64,000 nucleotides of DNA from Eubacteriales bacterium. GTDB lineage: Bacteria > Bacillota > Clostridia > Christensenellales > CAG-138. The stretch is from assembly GCA_028694155.1 (NCBI GenBank), contig JAQUTY010000005.1, forward strand, positions 1-64,000, written 5' to 3'. This document shows positions 51,147-60,189 of this stretch, piece after piece (within the stretch, counting starts at the first letter, position 1; the number at the start of each line of letters is the position of its first letter). The translations under genes were made by a program, and so were the position numbers. A model generated the notes under the pieces. The model did no database searches and was not told where the DNA came from. It saw only the letters and a list, made by a program, of their open reading frames with translations.

Positions 51147-53761
51147 AGGAATCGCTCCTTTCTGCGCTGCATAGTGCCGAGCGCGTCGTCCATCGCGGGC
51201 GCAAGCCAGCCGACAACCGCGCCCGTGTCGGCCACAAGCTGATAGTTGCCCATCTGCGGCAGATACTTTTCAAGCAGCGAAATCACCGCCGCAAGTCCTC
51301 CCGCTGAGCCGCTGACGGCGCTTGTCCCTTTGACGGTAAAGTCCGTAGACAGGCCGGACTGCATATCGTCTGCAAGCCCTTTCATGACGCCGTTGATATC
51401 GTCGCTCATGGCTTCGGCGGCCTTTACCGCTTCGTCGCCGTTGTCCTCGATCGAGCCGGCAAGGCCCTTGACCAGCATCTCACCAACCCAGCCCATCTCC
51501 TTGGAGGGAGAGTGGATACCGAAGAAGTCGCAGATGCCATCCCATATACTCGAAATCCAGCCGGAAACCTTATTCCAGAGCCACGTCGCAAGGCTCTTGA
51601 TGCCTTCCCACAGCCCCTTGACAATGTTGCCGCCTATCTCCACAATCTTGTACATAAGGCTCCCGAACGCTTCCACGATGCCCTTGATGATCTGTGGCAC
51701 CGCCTTCACGATCTCTATAATGATGGTCGGCAGATTCTCGATGAGCGCAACAAAAAGCTGAACGCCCGCCATGATGATTTTGTCGATATTGCCAATGAGG
51801 GCGTCGACGATGCCGGAGATTATCTGCGGTATCGCTTTGACAATCGTCGTGATTATCTGCGGCAAAGCCCGCACGAGCGCGATAAGCAGGTCGATTCCCG
51901 CTTGAATGATCAAAGGGATCGCGTCCAGCACAGCGGTGATGATACCGTCAATAATGAGCGGTATCGCTTCTACGACAGCCGTGATGATTTCCTGCAGAGC
52001 CGCCACCAGCGAAGTGAGAAGCTGGATGCCGGCGTCAATGATCTGCGGTATTGCGCCGAGGATGAAGTCCACAATTGCCAATATGATGGACGGCAGAGCT
52101 TCTATCAGCACGGGTATTGCGTCAAGGATTCCCTGCGCCAAGCCCATAACCAGTTGAAGCGCGGCATCGAGCAGTAAGGGCAGATTCTCTATGAGTGTTT
52201 GAACCAGCGTTGTTATTGCCTGTACCGCCGCAGGAATCAAGGTCGGTAATGCGTCGGCTATGCCCTTTACCAATGTAGCTACTGCTTTAACCGCCGCTTC
52301 TACGATCAGCGGGAGCGCGCCGATGATCCCTTTTACGAGCGCAAGAACAAGCTGAACAGCACCCGATGAAATCTGCGGCAGCGCGGCGATAAGCCCTTCC
52401 AGTATCGAGAACACGATTTGGCTTGCGGAGTCCACGATTTGCGGCAGGTTGTCCACGATGGCTTTTCCGAGCGAACCGACGATCTCACCGATGATCTCCA
52501 GCAATTCCGGCACATATTCCATGACTTTGGTCAGCACTTTCGGCAGAATATCACCGATAACGTCGGACATCTTCCCAATGTCACCGTTTGTGTCAAGGAT
52601 GCCGTTCGTGAACTCGCCAAGCAGGTCGACGCCTTCTCCGGCGAGGTCGGTAAGCACAGGTAAAAGCACCGTGCCGAGCGCGTTCTTCGCCGCCGTTGCG
52701 CCTACGGAAAGATACTGGAGCTGGTCGTCCAAGGCTCCGTATGCGTTGAGCATATCCTCGCCGACGACATATCCGGCTTTCTTTGCGGCTTCGCCCAGTT
52801 CGTCCATACGTTCGGAGCCCGCCTCGATAAGCGGGTTCAATTCCTGCGCAGATTTGCCAAGAATCTGCATCGCCAGGGCGTCTCTTTCGGTTTCGTTCTC
52901 CATCCGGCCGAGTGCGTCGATGACCTCCCAATACACGGCATCGCTGTCGCGCATACTGCCATCCGCATTCAGCACGGAAACGCCCAGCTTGTCGTATGCT
53001 TCGACCGACAGCTTCGTGCCGTCCTGCACGCCTTTCATGGACTTGATCTGTTTTGCCATGCTCTTGGTGAGCGTCTCGGTCGAAACGTCGATAAGCTCCG
53101 CCGCATACATATACTCTTGCAGCTTATCCGTTGCGATACCCGTCTGCGTTGCCGTTGTGAGGACTCCGTCGGCGTACGCCGCGCCCTCGCGGGTCATGTC
53201 GATGAGCGCCTTGCCTGCGGCGATTGCTGCTGCGCCAACCGCTGCGAACGCGGCTGCGATAGCAACTCCCGCCGCTTTGCAGACCGTGCCAAGCTGTTCG
53301 AACCTGCCGCCCGCGTCATCACTCTGTTTCCCGGCGTCCTCGACCTCGTCGCCAAAGTCGTCTGCCTGCTTTCCGGCATCGTCAAACTCGTTTTCCGCCT
53401 TATCGAGCGCGTCGTTGTTCTGTTCGACCTCGCGCTCCATGCCGTTGAGCGCGGCTTCTGCGTTATTCAGTTGAATCTGCCACGCCTGTGTGCGACGGTC
53501 GTTTTCTCCAAAGGATGCGGCGGCGTTTTCCAGTGCGGAACGAAGCGTTTCAATCTTGCTCTTTTGCGCTTCGATTTCCTTGTTCAGCACTTGATTTCGA
53601 GCGGAAAGCGCCTGCACGGAGGAGTCGTTTTTGTCAAACTGGGAGGATACCAGCTTCATTTCGCTGCCCAGCACCTTAAAGGACTGGTTAATGTCCGAAA
53701 GCGCCTTCTTGAACTCTTTTTCGCCCTCGACGCCGATCTTCAAGCCGAAATTATCTGCCAT
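51143..53761 (-). CDS. Phage tail tape measure protein
   Basis: Long coiled-coil start, hydrophobic repeats, WISSIWDGICDFFGIHSPSKEMGWVGEMLVKGL. Confidence 0.88.
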   Translation of the reverse strand: MADNFGLKIGVEGEKEFKKALSDINQSFKVLGSEMKLVSSQFDKNDSSVQALSARNQVLNKEIEAQKSKIETLRSALENAAASFGENDRRTQAWQIQLNNAEAALNGMEREVEQNNDALDKAENEFDDAGKQADDFGDEVEDAGKQSDDAGGRFEQLGTVCKAAGVAIAAAFAAVGAAAIAAGKALIDMTREGAAYADGVLTTATQTGIATDKLQEYMYAAELIDVSTETLTKSMAKQIKSMKGVQDGTKLSVEAYDKLGVSVLNADGSMRDSDAVYWEVIDALGRMENETERDALAMQILGKSAQELNPLIEAGSERMDELGEAAKKAGYVVGEDMLNAYGALDDQLQYLSVGATAAKNALGTVLLPVLTDLAGEGVDLLGEFTNGILDTNGDIGKMSDVIGDILPKVLTKVMEYVPELLEIIGEIVGSLGKAIVDNLPQIVDSASQIVFSILEGLIAALPQISSGAVQLVLALVKGIIGALPLIVEAAVKAVATLVKGIADALPTLIPAAVQAITTLVQTLIENLPLLLDAALQLVMGLAQGILDAIPVLIEALPSIILAIVDFILGAIPQIIDAGIQLLTSLVAALQEIITAVVEAIPLIIDGIITAVLDAIPLIIQAGIDLLIALVRALPQIITTIVKAIPQIISGIVDALIGNIDKIIMAGVQLFVALIENLPTIIIEIVKAVPQIIKGIVEAFGSLMYKIVEIGGNIVKGLWEGIKSLATWLWNKVSGWISSIWDGICDFFGIHSPSKEMGWVGEMLVKGLAGSIEDNGDEAVKAAEAMSDDINGVMKGLADDMQSGLSTDFTVKGTSAVSGSAGGLAAVISLLEKYLPQMGNYQLVADTGAVVGWLAPAMDDALGTMQRRKERFL

Positions 53762-53791
53762 TTGAGCACCTCCTTCCGCAAAAAAATGGCA

Positions 53792-53822
53792 CGGAAAAGG
53801 CACCCTGTTTCCAGAGTGCCAA
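53792..53822 (-). terminator. Hairpin GGCACTCTG-gaaa-CAGGGTGCC-TTTT after the Fic/DUF4180 cassette
   Basis: 9-bp stem with GAAA loop, T-run on minus strand. Confidence 0.7.
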
Positions 53823-53876
53823 AAGGGATTTATGTCGTTGTCTAATGTAGTTCTATCTGCCCGTTAAACGGGAAGT

Positions 53877-54239
53877 TTACTTCGTCAACATTTCAATGGC
53901 CTCATCTTCCGTAGCAACAAAGAACACATCTTTGCCCTTGTTGCTCTCATAGATAAAATCCTTGAGGGGCTTGCTTGTATAATGGGAATAATCGCCGTAA
54001 ATGGCAATTCTGCCACCGTAATTGATATACTTTTGTAAAATCTCTCCTGCAAGGCCACGGCTGAGCACAAAGAAATCTTCCACAATTAGTTCCTTATCAA
54101 TTACTATATTCTTTGTGTCTGCATCATACTTTGCAGACATCAATACATCAAGTGCGGTTTGTGCATCAGTAATTACGATAGTATCACTTTCAACAATTGC
54201 ACATACTACTCCGTTTTTTGTTTTTGTTCTGATTGTCAT
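53877..54239 (-). CDS. DUF4180-like protein
   Basis: ELIVEDFFVLSRGLAGEILQKYINYGGRIAIYGDYSHYTSKPLKDFIYESNKGKDVFFV. Confidence 0.75.
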   Translation of the reverse strand: MTIRTKTKNGVVCAIVESDTIVITDAQTALDVLMSAKYDADTKNIVIDKELIVEDFFVLSRGLAGEILQKYINYGGRIAIYGDYSHYTSKPLKDFIYESNKGKDVFFVATEDEAIEMLTK

Positions 54240-54273
54240 GCTTTTGTCTCCTCCGCAAATTCCGATTTGTTTG

Positions 54274-55164
54274 TTAATACCCCATCCTAAAATAGTCCAA
54301 ATACTTCTTAAACTTATCCTGCGCCGCAAGGCAGGTGTCGGTAAGATACCCCTTTTCGCTGCTCCATTCATGCAATCCGCGATAGTAGAACAGCTTCATA
54401 TCATCGTCGATGATGAACGGCACAATACCGTTTCGCAGGCACTCCTTGAACATAATGAGCCGCCCGACACGCCCGTTGCCGTCTTGGAATGGGTGGATGG
54501 ACTCAAAGTGGACGTGGAAGTCGATGATCTCCTCCAACGTTTTTTCTTTCACCGCATTGTACTCGGCAAGCAGCTTCTTTATTTCGTCCGCAACCTGCTC
54601 CGGCGGGGTGGTTTCCCTGCCGCCTACCTCGTTCGGCATCCGCTTGTAATCGCCCACGGAAAACCAGTCAAGACGCGAATCGCTGGTGCCGCTTTTCAGC
54701 GTTCGGTGAAGCTCCTTGATGAATTTCTCTGACAGCTGATACTTCGCCTGTGTGATGATCATGTCAATGCACTTGAAGTGGTTTGCCGTCACGACAATAT
54801 CATCCACGTTCATCGTGCCGTCCGTCGCACCGATGGTATTCGTTTCAAAGATATAGCGCGTCTGGTCATGGGTCAGGCGGCTGCCCTCGATGTGGTTGGA
54901 GTTATAGGTCAGCTCAATTTGCAGCTTGTGATAAATGCCGCCAGAGGTCTTTGCCGCCTGTTCTGCCCGCAGAATGTCGAGCAGCGTTTTTGGCGCTGCG
55001 ACACGGGCGTTTATCCTGCCCGGCTTTTCGGCGTTATCGGGGATGTTCCAGGTCTTGCCTGTGAGAAACGCACCGGGTATTTTGTTTTGAGCGCAGTAAT
55101 TGCGCACGGTGCGCACAGGAATATTCCACCTTTTCGCCGTATCTGTGACAGAAACATAATTCAT
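54274..55164 (-). CDS. Fic protein 1: N-terminal HTH plus Fic domain
   Basis: HPFQDGNGRVGR catalytic motif, YNSNHIEGS (S-x3-E-G) inhibitory motif, N-terminal SVTDTAKRWNIPVRTVRNYC. Confidence 0.9.
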   Translation of the reverse strand: MNYVSVTDTAKRWNIPVRTVRNYCAQNKIPGAFLTGKTWNIPDNAEKPGRINARVAAPKTLLDILRAEQAAKTSGGIYHKLQIELTYNSNHIEGSRLTHDQTRYIFETNTIGATDGTMNVDDIVVTANHFKCIDMIITQAKYQLSEKFIKELHRTLKSGTSDSRLDWFSVGDYKRMPNEVGGRETTPPEQVADEIKKLLAEYNAVKEKTLEEIIDFHVHFESIHPFQDGNGRVGRLIMFKECLRNGIVPFIIDDDMKLFYYRGLHEWSSEKGYLTDTCLAAQDKFKKYLDYFRMGY

Positions 55165-55191
55165 ACCGCACCCTCCTTGCCTTTCTGCTTC

Positions 55192-55220
55192 ATTATAGCA
55201 TAGTATCGGCAAGAAATCAA
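55192..55220 (-). promoter_or_regulatory. Sigma-A-like promoter TTGATT-N17-TATAAT for the fic1 cassette
   Basis: Minus strand, 17-bp spacer, about 30 bp upstream of fic1 ATG. Confidence 0.72.
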
Positions 55221-55271
55221 CGAACCATACACAAATAATCCTGCAATTTTGCCGTTATCGGCACGATGGCA

Positions 55272-55843
55272 TCATATCCCCGCAGGTATGAGTTCGTCGA
55301 TATACACCACTCTTTTCGGTTTTGCAAATCCATTGTACTGCTTGTGGCATTCCCACAGATCGAGCAGCAAGCCAAACGGCGTCAGCCACACTTCGTCCAT
55401 TGTCAGATGAAGCAAGCTGACGCCGTAGTAAAGAAGTCGGGTAAACAGTTCCTCGTCTGTTACCCGACTTCCGCGTTTTTTGGGTCGTATTCGCTTTCAA
55501 TATTGCGCTTCGTACCCTTGTACAGCGCCTCGGTGATCGCCGCTTTGTAACCGGCAAGGTCAAATGGCGTAGTGAGAAGCTCCACCTCGTCCTCGGTCAG
55601 GAGAGGTTTGACCGAATCCTTTTTTTTGAGGTTATGAACGAGGATGCTCTGATTCGCTAAAAGCGTGATCAGCCATACGATCTCGCCGATCGCCAGCTCG
55701 AAGTTCTCCGTCTTTAGCAGCTTATCGCCAAGGTTCTCCAGTCCGCCGTAGCGGCCGGCAATTTCCTTCGTTGCTTTCGTCGTCAAAAGCAGCGTGTGCT
55801 GTTGCTCTCCGATCATGATAGAAGCCGTGCGTTCCGTATCCAT
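55272..55843 (-). CDS. Tail assembly chaperone, -1 frameshift product (G-T type)
   Basis: Zero frame 55460..55843; A_AAA_AAC at 55475-55481 joins it to a -1 frame ending LTMDEVWLTPFGLLLDLWECHKQYNGFAKPKRVVYIDELIPAGI. Confidence 0.75.
55475..55481 (-). promoter_or_regulatory. -1 ribosomal frameshift slippery heptamer A_AAA_AAC
   Basis: Correct phasing with zero frame CCA AAA AAC GCG GAA GTC GGG TAA. Confidence 0.75.
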
Positions 55844-55854
55844 TTTGCTCCTCC

Positions 55855-56439
55855 TTACTCGGTGAAGCTGGGTTCATACACCTGCGTGTACCAGCCGCTG
55901 ATCGTAGCCGCCGCGACGTTCGCGTCGCCCTCGGTGACCTCGGCCTTCCACGGATGCTTGCCGTTGCCGTCCAGCTTGTTTCGGCGCAGGATAGTGCCTT
56001 CGATCGTCGGGGTGGAAAACGTGATGCTGTCGCCCTTGGTTGCGAGGTTCGTTTCCGGGACGCCAAACTTTACGCGGTACAACCAGTAATACTTGTACTT
56101 GCCGTTCGACTTTTTCGCCCGAAATCCAATCGCCACCGGGTCGCCGCCGTCCTCGCTGCCGGAGATCACGACGTTATTGTCGTCGATGGTCGCACCGGTC
56201 AGATCGGACGCAACGGTCGCACCGATATCGTCCACACCAAGAGAAAGCGTACCCGATTTGAATTCCTTAACGATCTCCGCCGCGCCGTCGTCGGCGTACA
56301 GCGTCGCTTCCGCAAGCTCTATGGAAAGGTCTGCGGAGATGGCTTTCGCCAACTGCACCGGGGTATCGTAGGTTTCGTTGCCGCTGGCGGCCTCTGTAAT
56401 TTTTGCGTAATATAGTCTGTCAAGACCAATCGTTGCCAT
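55855..56439 (-). CDS. Phage major tail protein
   Basis: MATIGLDRLYYAKITEAASGNETYDTPVQLAKAISADLSIELAEATLYADD. Confidence 0.83.
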   Translation of the reverse strand: MATIGLDRLYYAKITEAASGNETYDTPVQLAKAISADLSIELAEATLYADDGAAEIVKEFKSGTLSLGVDDIGATVASDLTGATIDDNNVVISGSEDGGDPVAIGFRAKKSNGKYKYYWLYRVKFGVPETNLATKGDSITFSTPTIEGTILRRNKLDGNGKHPWKAEVTEGDANVAAATISGWYTQVYEPSFTE

Positions 56440-56787
56440 TTACTGTTCCTCCAATAAATAATCATAGTCTTTCGCCACATCGATGGCAAAGTGGTGATAG
56501 CCGGTATCGTCCTCATGGCCTATGTACCGACGGTCGGTTATGGTAATGTTCGCATTCAAAAGAGCGCGAACAATTGTATTTTTGATGGCGGTGTAGCTGC
56601 CCTTGTCGAACAGGGACAACCGCGCCTCCTGTGTTTCATGCCGGGGCGCATCGTCCGTGTAGAGGTCAAAGGTATCCGTCATGGGCGTGATCACCAAATA
56701 GCGGTCGGGCGGAGTGCCGGAAAACACGCCCGTTTCAATGGGGATGAGCGGCGCAAGCACCGTGTTCAGTTCTTCCAGCAGACTCAT
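56440..56787 (-). CDS. Phage tail completion / head-tail joining protein
   Basis: Size and position between gp10-like and major tail protein. Confidence 0.65.
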   Translation of the reverse strand: MSLLEELNTVLAPLIPIETGVFSGTPPDRYLVITPMTDTFDLYTDDAPRHETQEARLSLFDKGSYTAIKNTIVRALLNANITITDRRYIGHEDDTGYHHFAIDVAKDYDYLLEEQ

Positions 56788-57248
56788 ACACCGTTCACCT
56801 CGCTTTCCAGCTTTGCCTTCATCGCTTCGATGCAGGCGTTTTTGCTTGCGGATTTCGCGGGCTTCAAGAAAGGCTTTGCGGGCTGACCGTGCTTGCCGTA
56901 TTCCAGCACGTTTGCGATCATGGCGTTCGTCCGCTCTTTGTAGCTGCGTTTCCTCACCGCTGTGTTTTGCTGGCGGCGCGGTTCGTCAAAGCCGACCTTA
57001 ACATTAAAGTTGCCGTCGCGGTCGAGCATGGCCGGCGATACGCCCAGTGCGCCGACAAGCTCGCCGGTGGAGCGGCTTTCTTCCTTTGTGCCGCTGCCGA
57101 CAACGGCTTGCAGATTGGACTTGACCTTTGCTTCTACGACCTCGCCGCCCGCCTGCAGCACCCGGGGCACAATCTCGTCGGTTTTGTCCGCCAGCTTGGA
57201 GACCCTCAGCAGAAAATCCTCCGGCAGCTTCATTATTGCTTTAGCCAC
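56784..57248 (-). CDS. HK97 gp10-like phage protein
   Basis: VEAKVKSNLQAVVG...NVLEYGKHGQPAKPFLKPA. Confidence 0.75.
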   Translation of the reverse strand: MAKAIMKLPEDFLLRVSKLADKTDEIVPRVLQAGGEVVEAKVKSNLQAVVGSGTKEESRSTGELVGALGVSPAMLDRDGNFNVKVGFDEPRRQQNTAVRKRSYKERTNAMIANVLEYGKHGQPAKPFLKPAKSASKNACIEAMKAKLESEVNGV

Positions 57249-57573
57249 TGGGCTTCACCTCCTTCGCCAGTACTTCAATATACATACCACGTCCTTTCAC
57301 ATCTTCCACCGAGGTGATCTCAAAACGACCGTTGCCGTTGGCTATCACCATAGCGGTCATGACAGTGACACTGGGAATACAGCGAAAACGGAACAGATCG
57401 GTAGCTTCGGAGAATGCGGCACGATTTGCCCATTTCTCGTTGCCGTGCCGACCCTCTCGGTACGCTCTGACAGAAGCGATGATTATATCAGTTTCTGTCG
57501 AAAAGCCCTCGCTGTCCTTGACGGTCTGTTTCCCCACGAGGTCGATGAAGGTGTTCATTTTGCCGTAGCTCAT
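57241..57573 (-). CDS. Phage head closure / head-tail adaptor protein
   Basis: Position and FIDLVGKQTVKDSEGFSTETD...RFRCIP. Confidence 0.68.
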   Translation of the reverse strand: MSYGKMNTFIDLVGKQTVKDSEGFSTETDIIIASVRAYREGRHGNEKWANRAAFSEATDLFRFRCIPSVTVMTAMVIANGNGRFEITSVEDVKGRGMYIEVLAKEVKPSG

Positions 57574-57575
57574 GC

Positions 57576-57890
57576 TTAAACCTTCCAATCCCGGTCAAGC
57601 CGCAGGAGCAGATTGACCGTGTTCCACACCTGCTGACCCGCCTGCACATTATCCGAAAAGAAGCCGCCGGTGCTGCCGTCCCGCGATTCGTAGAAGTGGG
57701 ACGACAGCATGATAACGGCCTGTTCGGTGGTGGGCGGCATATCATGGTCTGCGTAGTAGCCCGCCGCGATATGCTGATAGCTCTCGGCATAGGAAACGGC
57801 GGCGGTGATGTACAGCTCCAGAAGCTCATCGTCCGCATTGTGTTCCAGAATGAGATTTGCCTTTACTTTTTCAAGCAGCGTGTTCATCAC
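57576..57890 (-). CDS. Phage head-tail connector (gp6-like)
   Basis: LLEKVKANLILEHNADDELLELYITAAVSYAESY. Confidence 0.78.
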   Translation of the reverse strand: MMNTLLEKVKANLILEHNADDELLELYITAAVSYAESYQHIAAGYYADHDMPPTTEQAVIMLSSHFYESRDGSTGGFFSDNVQAGQQVWNTVNLLLRLDRDWKV

Positions 57891-57900
57891 CGTTCCTCCT

Positions 57901-58137
57901 TTACTCGGTTTCCGTATCGGCTTCCATCAGGCCTGCGGTTTTCAGCTTTGCCAGCAGAGCATTGAAATCGTCCTTCAACAGAGCAATGGTGGTAGCGGTG
58001 CTGTCCGCTTGGTTCGCGGCGGGAGTAAAGGAAGAAGGAAGCCCCGTCACTGAGGCTCCCTCCAGAATTTCCAGCGTCCCGCCAATGACGGTTTTTTCGC
58101 CGCCCTGTTCGGTATAGTTTTTAGCGTTATAACTCAT
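57901..58137 (-). CDS. Phage head fiber-like small protein
   Basis: MSYNAKNYTEQGGEKTVIGGTLEILEGASVTGLPSS...NALLAKLKTAGLM. Confidence 0.62.
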   Translation of the reverse strand: MSYNAKNYTEQGGEKTVIGGTLEILEGASVTGLPSSFTPAANQADSTATTIALLKDDFNALLAKLKTAGLMEADTETE

Positions 58138-58150
58138 ACGTCAGCCCTCC

Positions 58151-59338
58151 TTAACCGTGCATCTTGAGCAGCTGAATGCCCTCTGGTAGGATGATCTTGC
58201 CATCCACACGCTCGGTGGCGACAAATCCGACCTGGCCGTTGGTGGAATAAAGCTCGTTCAGACGCTGAACGGTTCTGCCGGTACGGTCAGCGATCCAGTA
58301 GTTCTGGAAATCGCCGTAGGCAATGGCATAAGCACCGGCCGCCATGACGGGAACATAAGGGCTGGTATAGATGTCGTAACCGAGCAGCTTGTCGGGCTGA
58401 CCAGCCTGGACGGAAGGCTGCCACAGATACGCGCCGTTGCCGTCCTTCAGCTTGCGGAGCGCCGCGACCGTGGAATCGTTCATGAGAAACTTGGCGTTCT
58501 TGCGGTAAGGAGCTTTCAACGCATAGATGAGGGAGATAACCTCGTCAGCGGTGACAGCCGTTGCGCCGGCCGCCGTGATACCAACAGTACCGCCGTTCGC
58601 GGTAAAAAGGCCGGTAGGTTGCCCGGAACCGCTGCCGACGCAGAACGCCGTTTCTTCGGCGACACCGAAGGCGTTGGCAAACTCCTGCGCGATATACGGT
58701 TCCAGAGGGAACGCGCTGTCGTCCAAAAGTTCGATGCTGACTTTAATAAGGTCGGTCAGCTTGTAGGCGTCGATGGTCTTTTGGCCGAAGGTGGGGTTGC
58801 TCTCGGTATAAGCAGCGTTTTCAGCAGTCCACGCCGCAACGGAGTGAGTACCGGCAACGGGAATCTTGCGCTCGTTAGCGGTCGTGATGATTTTGCAAAG
58901 CTTTCTCATCACATTTTCTTCCTTCAAAGCGTCTACAATCTGACGCTCGAATTCCTCCGGTACGAGATAGCCGCCATTGGCGTCAACGCCCTCGGAAAGA
59001 ACATTATGGAGCAGATGCTTGCCGCGAAGATGCAGACCAAAGTCCTCCTTATAGGCGTTGGAGGCGCGACCACGCTTTTCATCCGTGCCGGACTTCATGG
59101 GCTTTTCGGTGATAGGAACACCCACGGGCTTTGCCAGTTCCGCTTCGATGGCGTCACGGCGCTCCATGCGCTTAATTTCGTTGGTGAGGTCGTTCAGTTC
59201 CTTCTCCATGTTGTTGTAGGTGACATCATCGTCAACAGACAGCACACCCTTTTCGCTGCGGTGCGTATCGAGGAAACCCTCCATGGTGGCCCACAGCTTT
59301 GCGCGCTTATCGCGCATTTCTACGATGTTCATAATCAA
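58151..59338 (-). CDS. HK97-family major capsid protein
   Basis: GGYLVPEEFERQIVDALKEENVMRKLCKII...ETAFCVGSGSGQPTGLF. Confidence 0.93.
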   Translation of the reverse strand: MIMNIVEMRDKRAKLWATMEGFLDTHRSEKGVLSVDDDVTYNNMEKELNDLTNEIKRMERRDAIEAELAKPVGVPITEKPMKSGTDEKRGRASNAYKEDFGLHLRGKHLLHNVLSEGVDANGGYLVPEEFERQIVDALKEENVMRKLCKIITTANERKIPVAGTHSVAAWTAENAAYTESNPTFGQKTIDAYKLTDLIKVSIELLDDSAFPLEPYIAQEFANAFGVAEETAFCVGSGSGQPTGLFTANGGTVGITAAGATAVTADEVISLIYALKAPYRKNAKFLMNDSTVAALRKLKDGNGAYLWQPSVQAGQPDKLLGYDIYTSPYVPVMAAGAYAIAYGDFQNYWIADRTGRTVQRLNELYSTNGQVGFVATERVDGKIILPEGIQLLKMHG

Positions 59339-59347
59339 ATCCTCCTG

Positions 59348-60085
59348 TTAAATATAGTTTTTGATGTCGTTCAGCCGCTTCTTGAGTTCGTCAACACAGC
59401 GCCCATCGGGCTTTACTTCCGGTTTCGGCGTCGGTGCGGACTTTTTCGCCAGCTTGTTCAGCAGCGAATTGGTCACGGCTTTTCGGGAAAAGGCAAAAGA
59501 AACGACGGCCTCCGGGGACTTCTTTTCGTCCTCCAAAATACCGTCGGCAAAGCCGTATTCCATTGCCTTGTTCGCGTTCATCCAGGTCTCGGCGTCCATG
59601 AGCTGGGACAGCTTGGAGCGGCGCATACTGGTTTTGATTTCGTAGGCGTTGATGATGCTTTCCTTTACCTCGGAGAGCATATCGATGGCCTTTTGCATTT
59701 CCGCACTGTCGCCAATGGCAAGGGTCGCGGGATTGTGGATCATCATAAGCGCGGTGGGTGCCATCAGCACCTTTGTTCCCGCCATAGCAATCACAGATGC
59801 CGCGCTTGCAGCCACGCCGTCAATTTTCACTGTAACGTCGCCCTTGTAGTCCATGAGCATGGCGTAAATCTGACTTGCCGCCACGCAGTCGCCACCGGGT
59901 GAGTTGACCCAGATGGTCACAGGGCCGTTGCTTGCGAACAGCTCATCACGGAACAGCTGCGGTGTGACGTCATCGTCAATCCAGCTTTCCTCCGCGATGG
60001 TGCCGTACAGCTCAAGCACCCGTTCCGCTTCCGGTTCTGCGCCCGCTTCGTTTTTCCAATGCCAGAACTTCTTCGGATTGTTCAT
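59348..60085 (-). CDS. ClpP-like head maturation protease
   Basis: VTIWVNSPGGDCVAASQIYAML, DGVAASAASVIAMAGTKVLMAPTALMMIHNP. Confidence 0.9.
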   Translation of the reverse strand: MNNPKKFWHWKNEAGAEPEAERVLELYGTIAEESWIDDDVTPQLFRDELFASNGPVTIWVNSPGGDCVAASQIYAMLMDYKGDVTVKIDGVAASAASVIAMAGTKVLMAPTALMMIHNPATLAIGDSAEMQKAIDMLSEVKESIINAYEIKTSMRRSKLSQLMDAETWMNANKAMEYGFADGILEDEKKSPEAVVSFAFSRKAVTNSLLNKLAKKSAPTPKPEVKPDGRCVDELKKRLNDIKNYI

Positions 60086-60189
60086 TTTCGGTTTCCTCCT
60101 CTCAGTTATCGGTAGATGGTGTATTTGCAAAAGCGCCCGCTCGTCGTCGCAAGCTCTATATCATTCGTTTCCGCACAAGTGCGAAAAGC

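Noticed and set aside
52449-53474. 341-aa plus-strand ORF opposite the tape measure gene
   Set aside because: Ser/Pro/Ala low-complexity translation typical of the complement of a coiled-coil gene.
53865-55260. Terminal inverted repeats around the fic1/DUF4180 cassette
   Set aside because: Searched by eye after seeing those of fic2; no comparable pair found.
55255-55563. 102-aa ATG ORF at the tail chaperone 3' end
   Set aside because: It is in the third frame, Arg/Ser-rich, and not the frame reached by the A_AAA_AAC slip.
58619-59902. 427-aa plus-strand ORF across capsid and protease genes
   Set aside because: Antisense to two clearly recognisable phage genes in GC-rich DNA; no RBS or family motif; treated as a shadow ORF.
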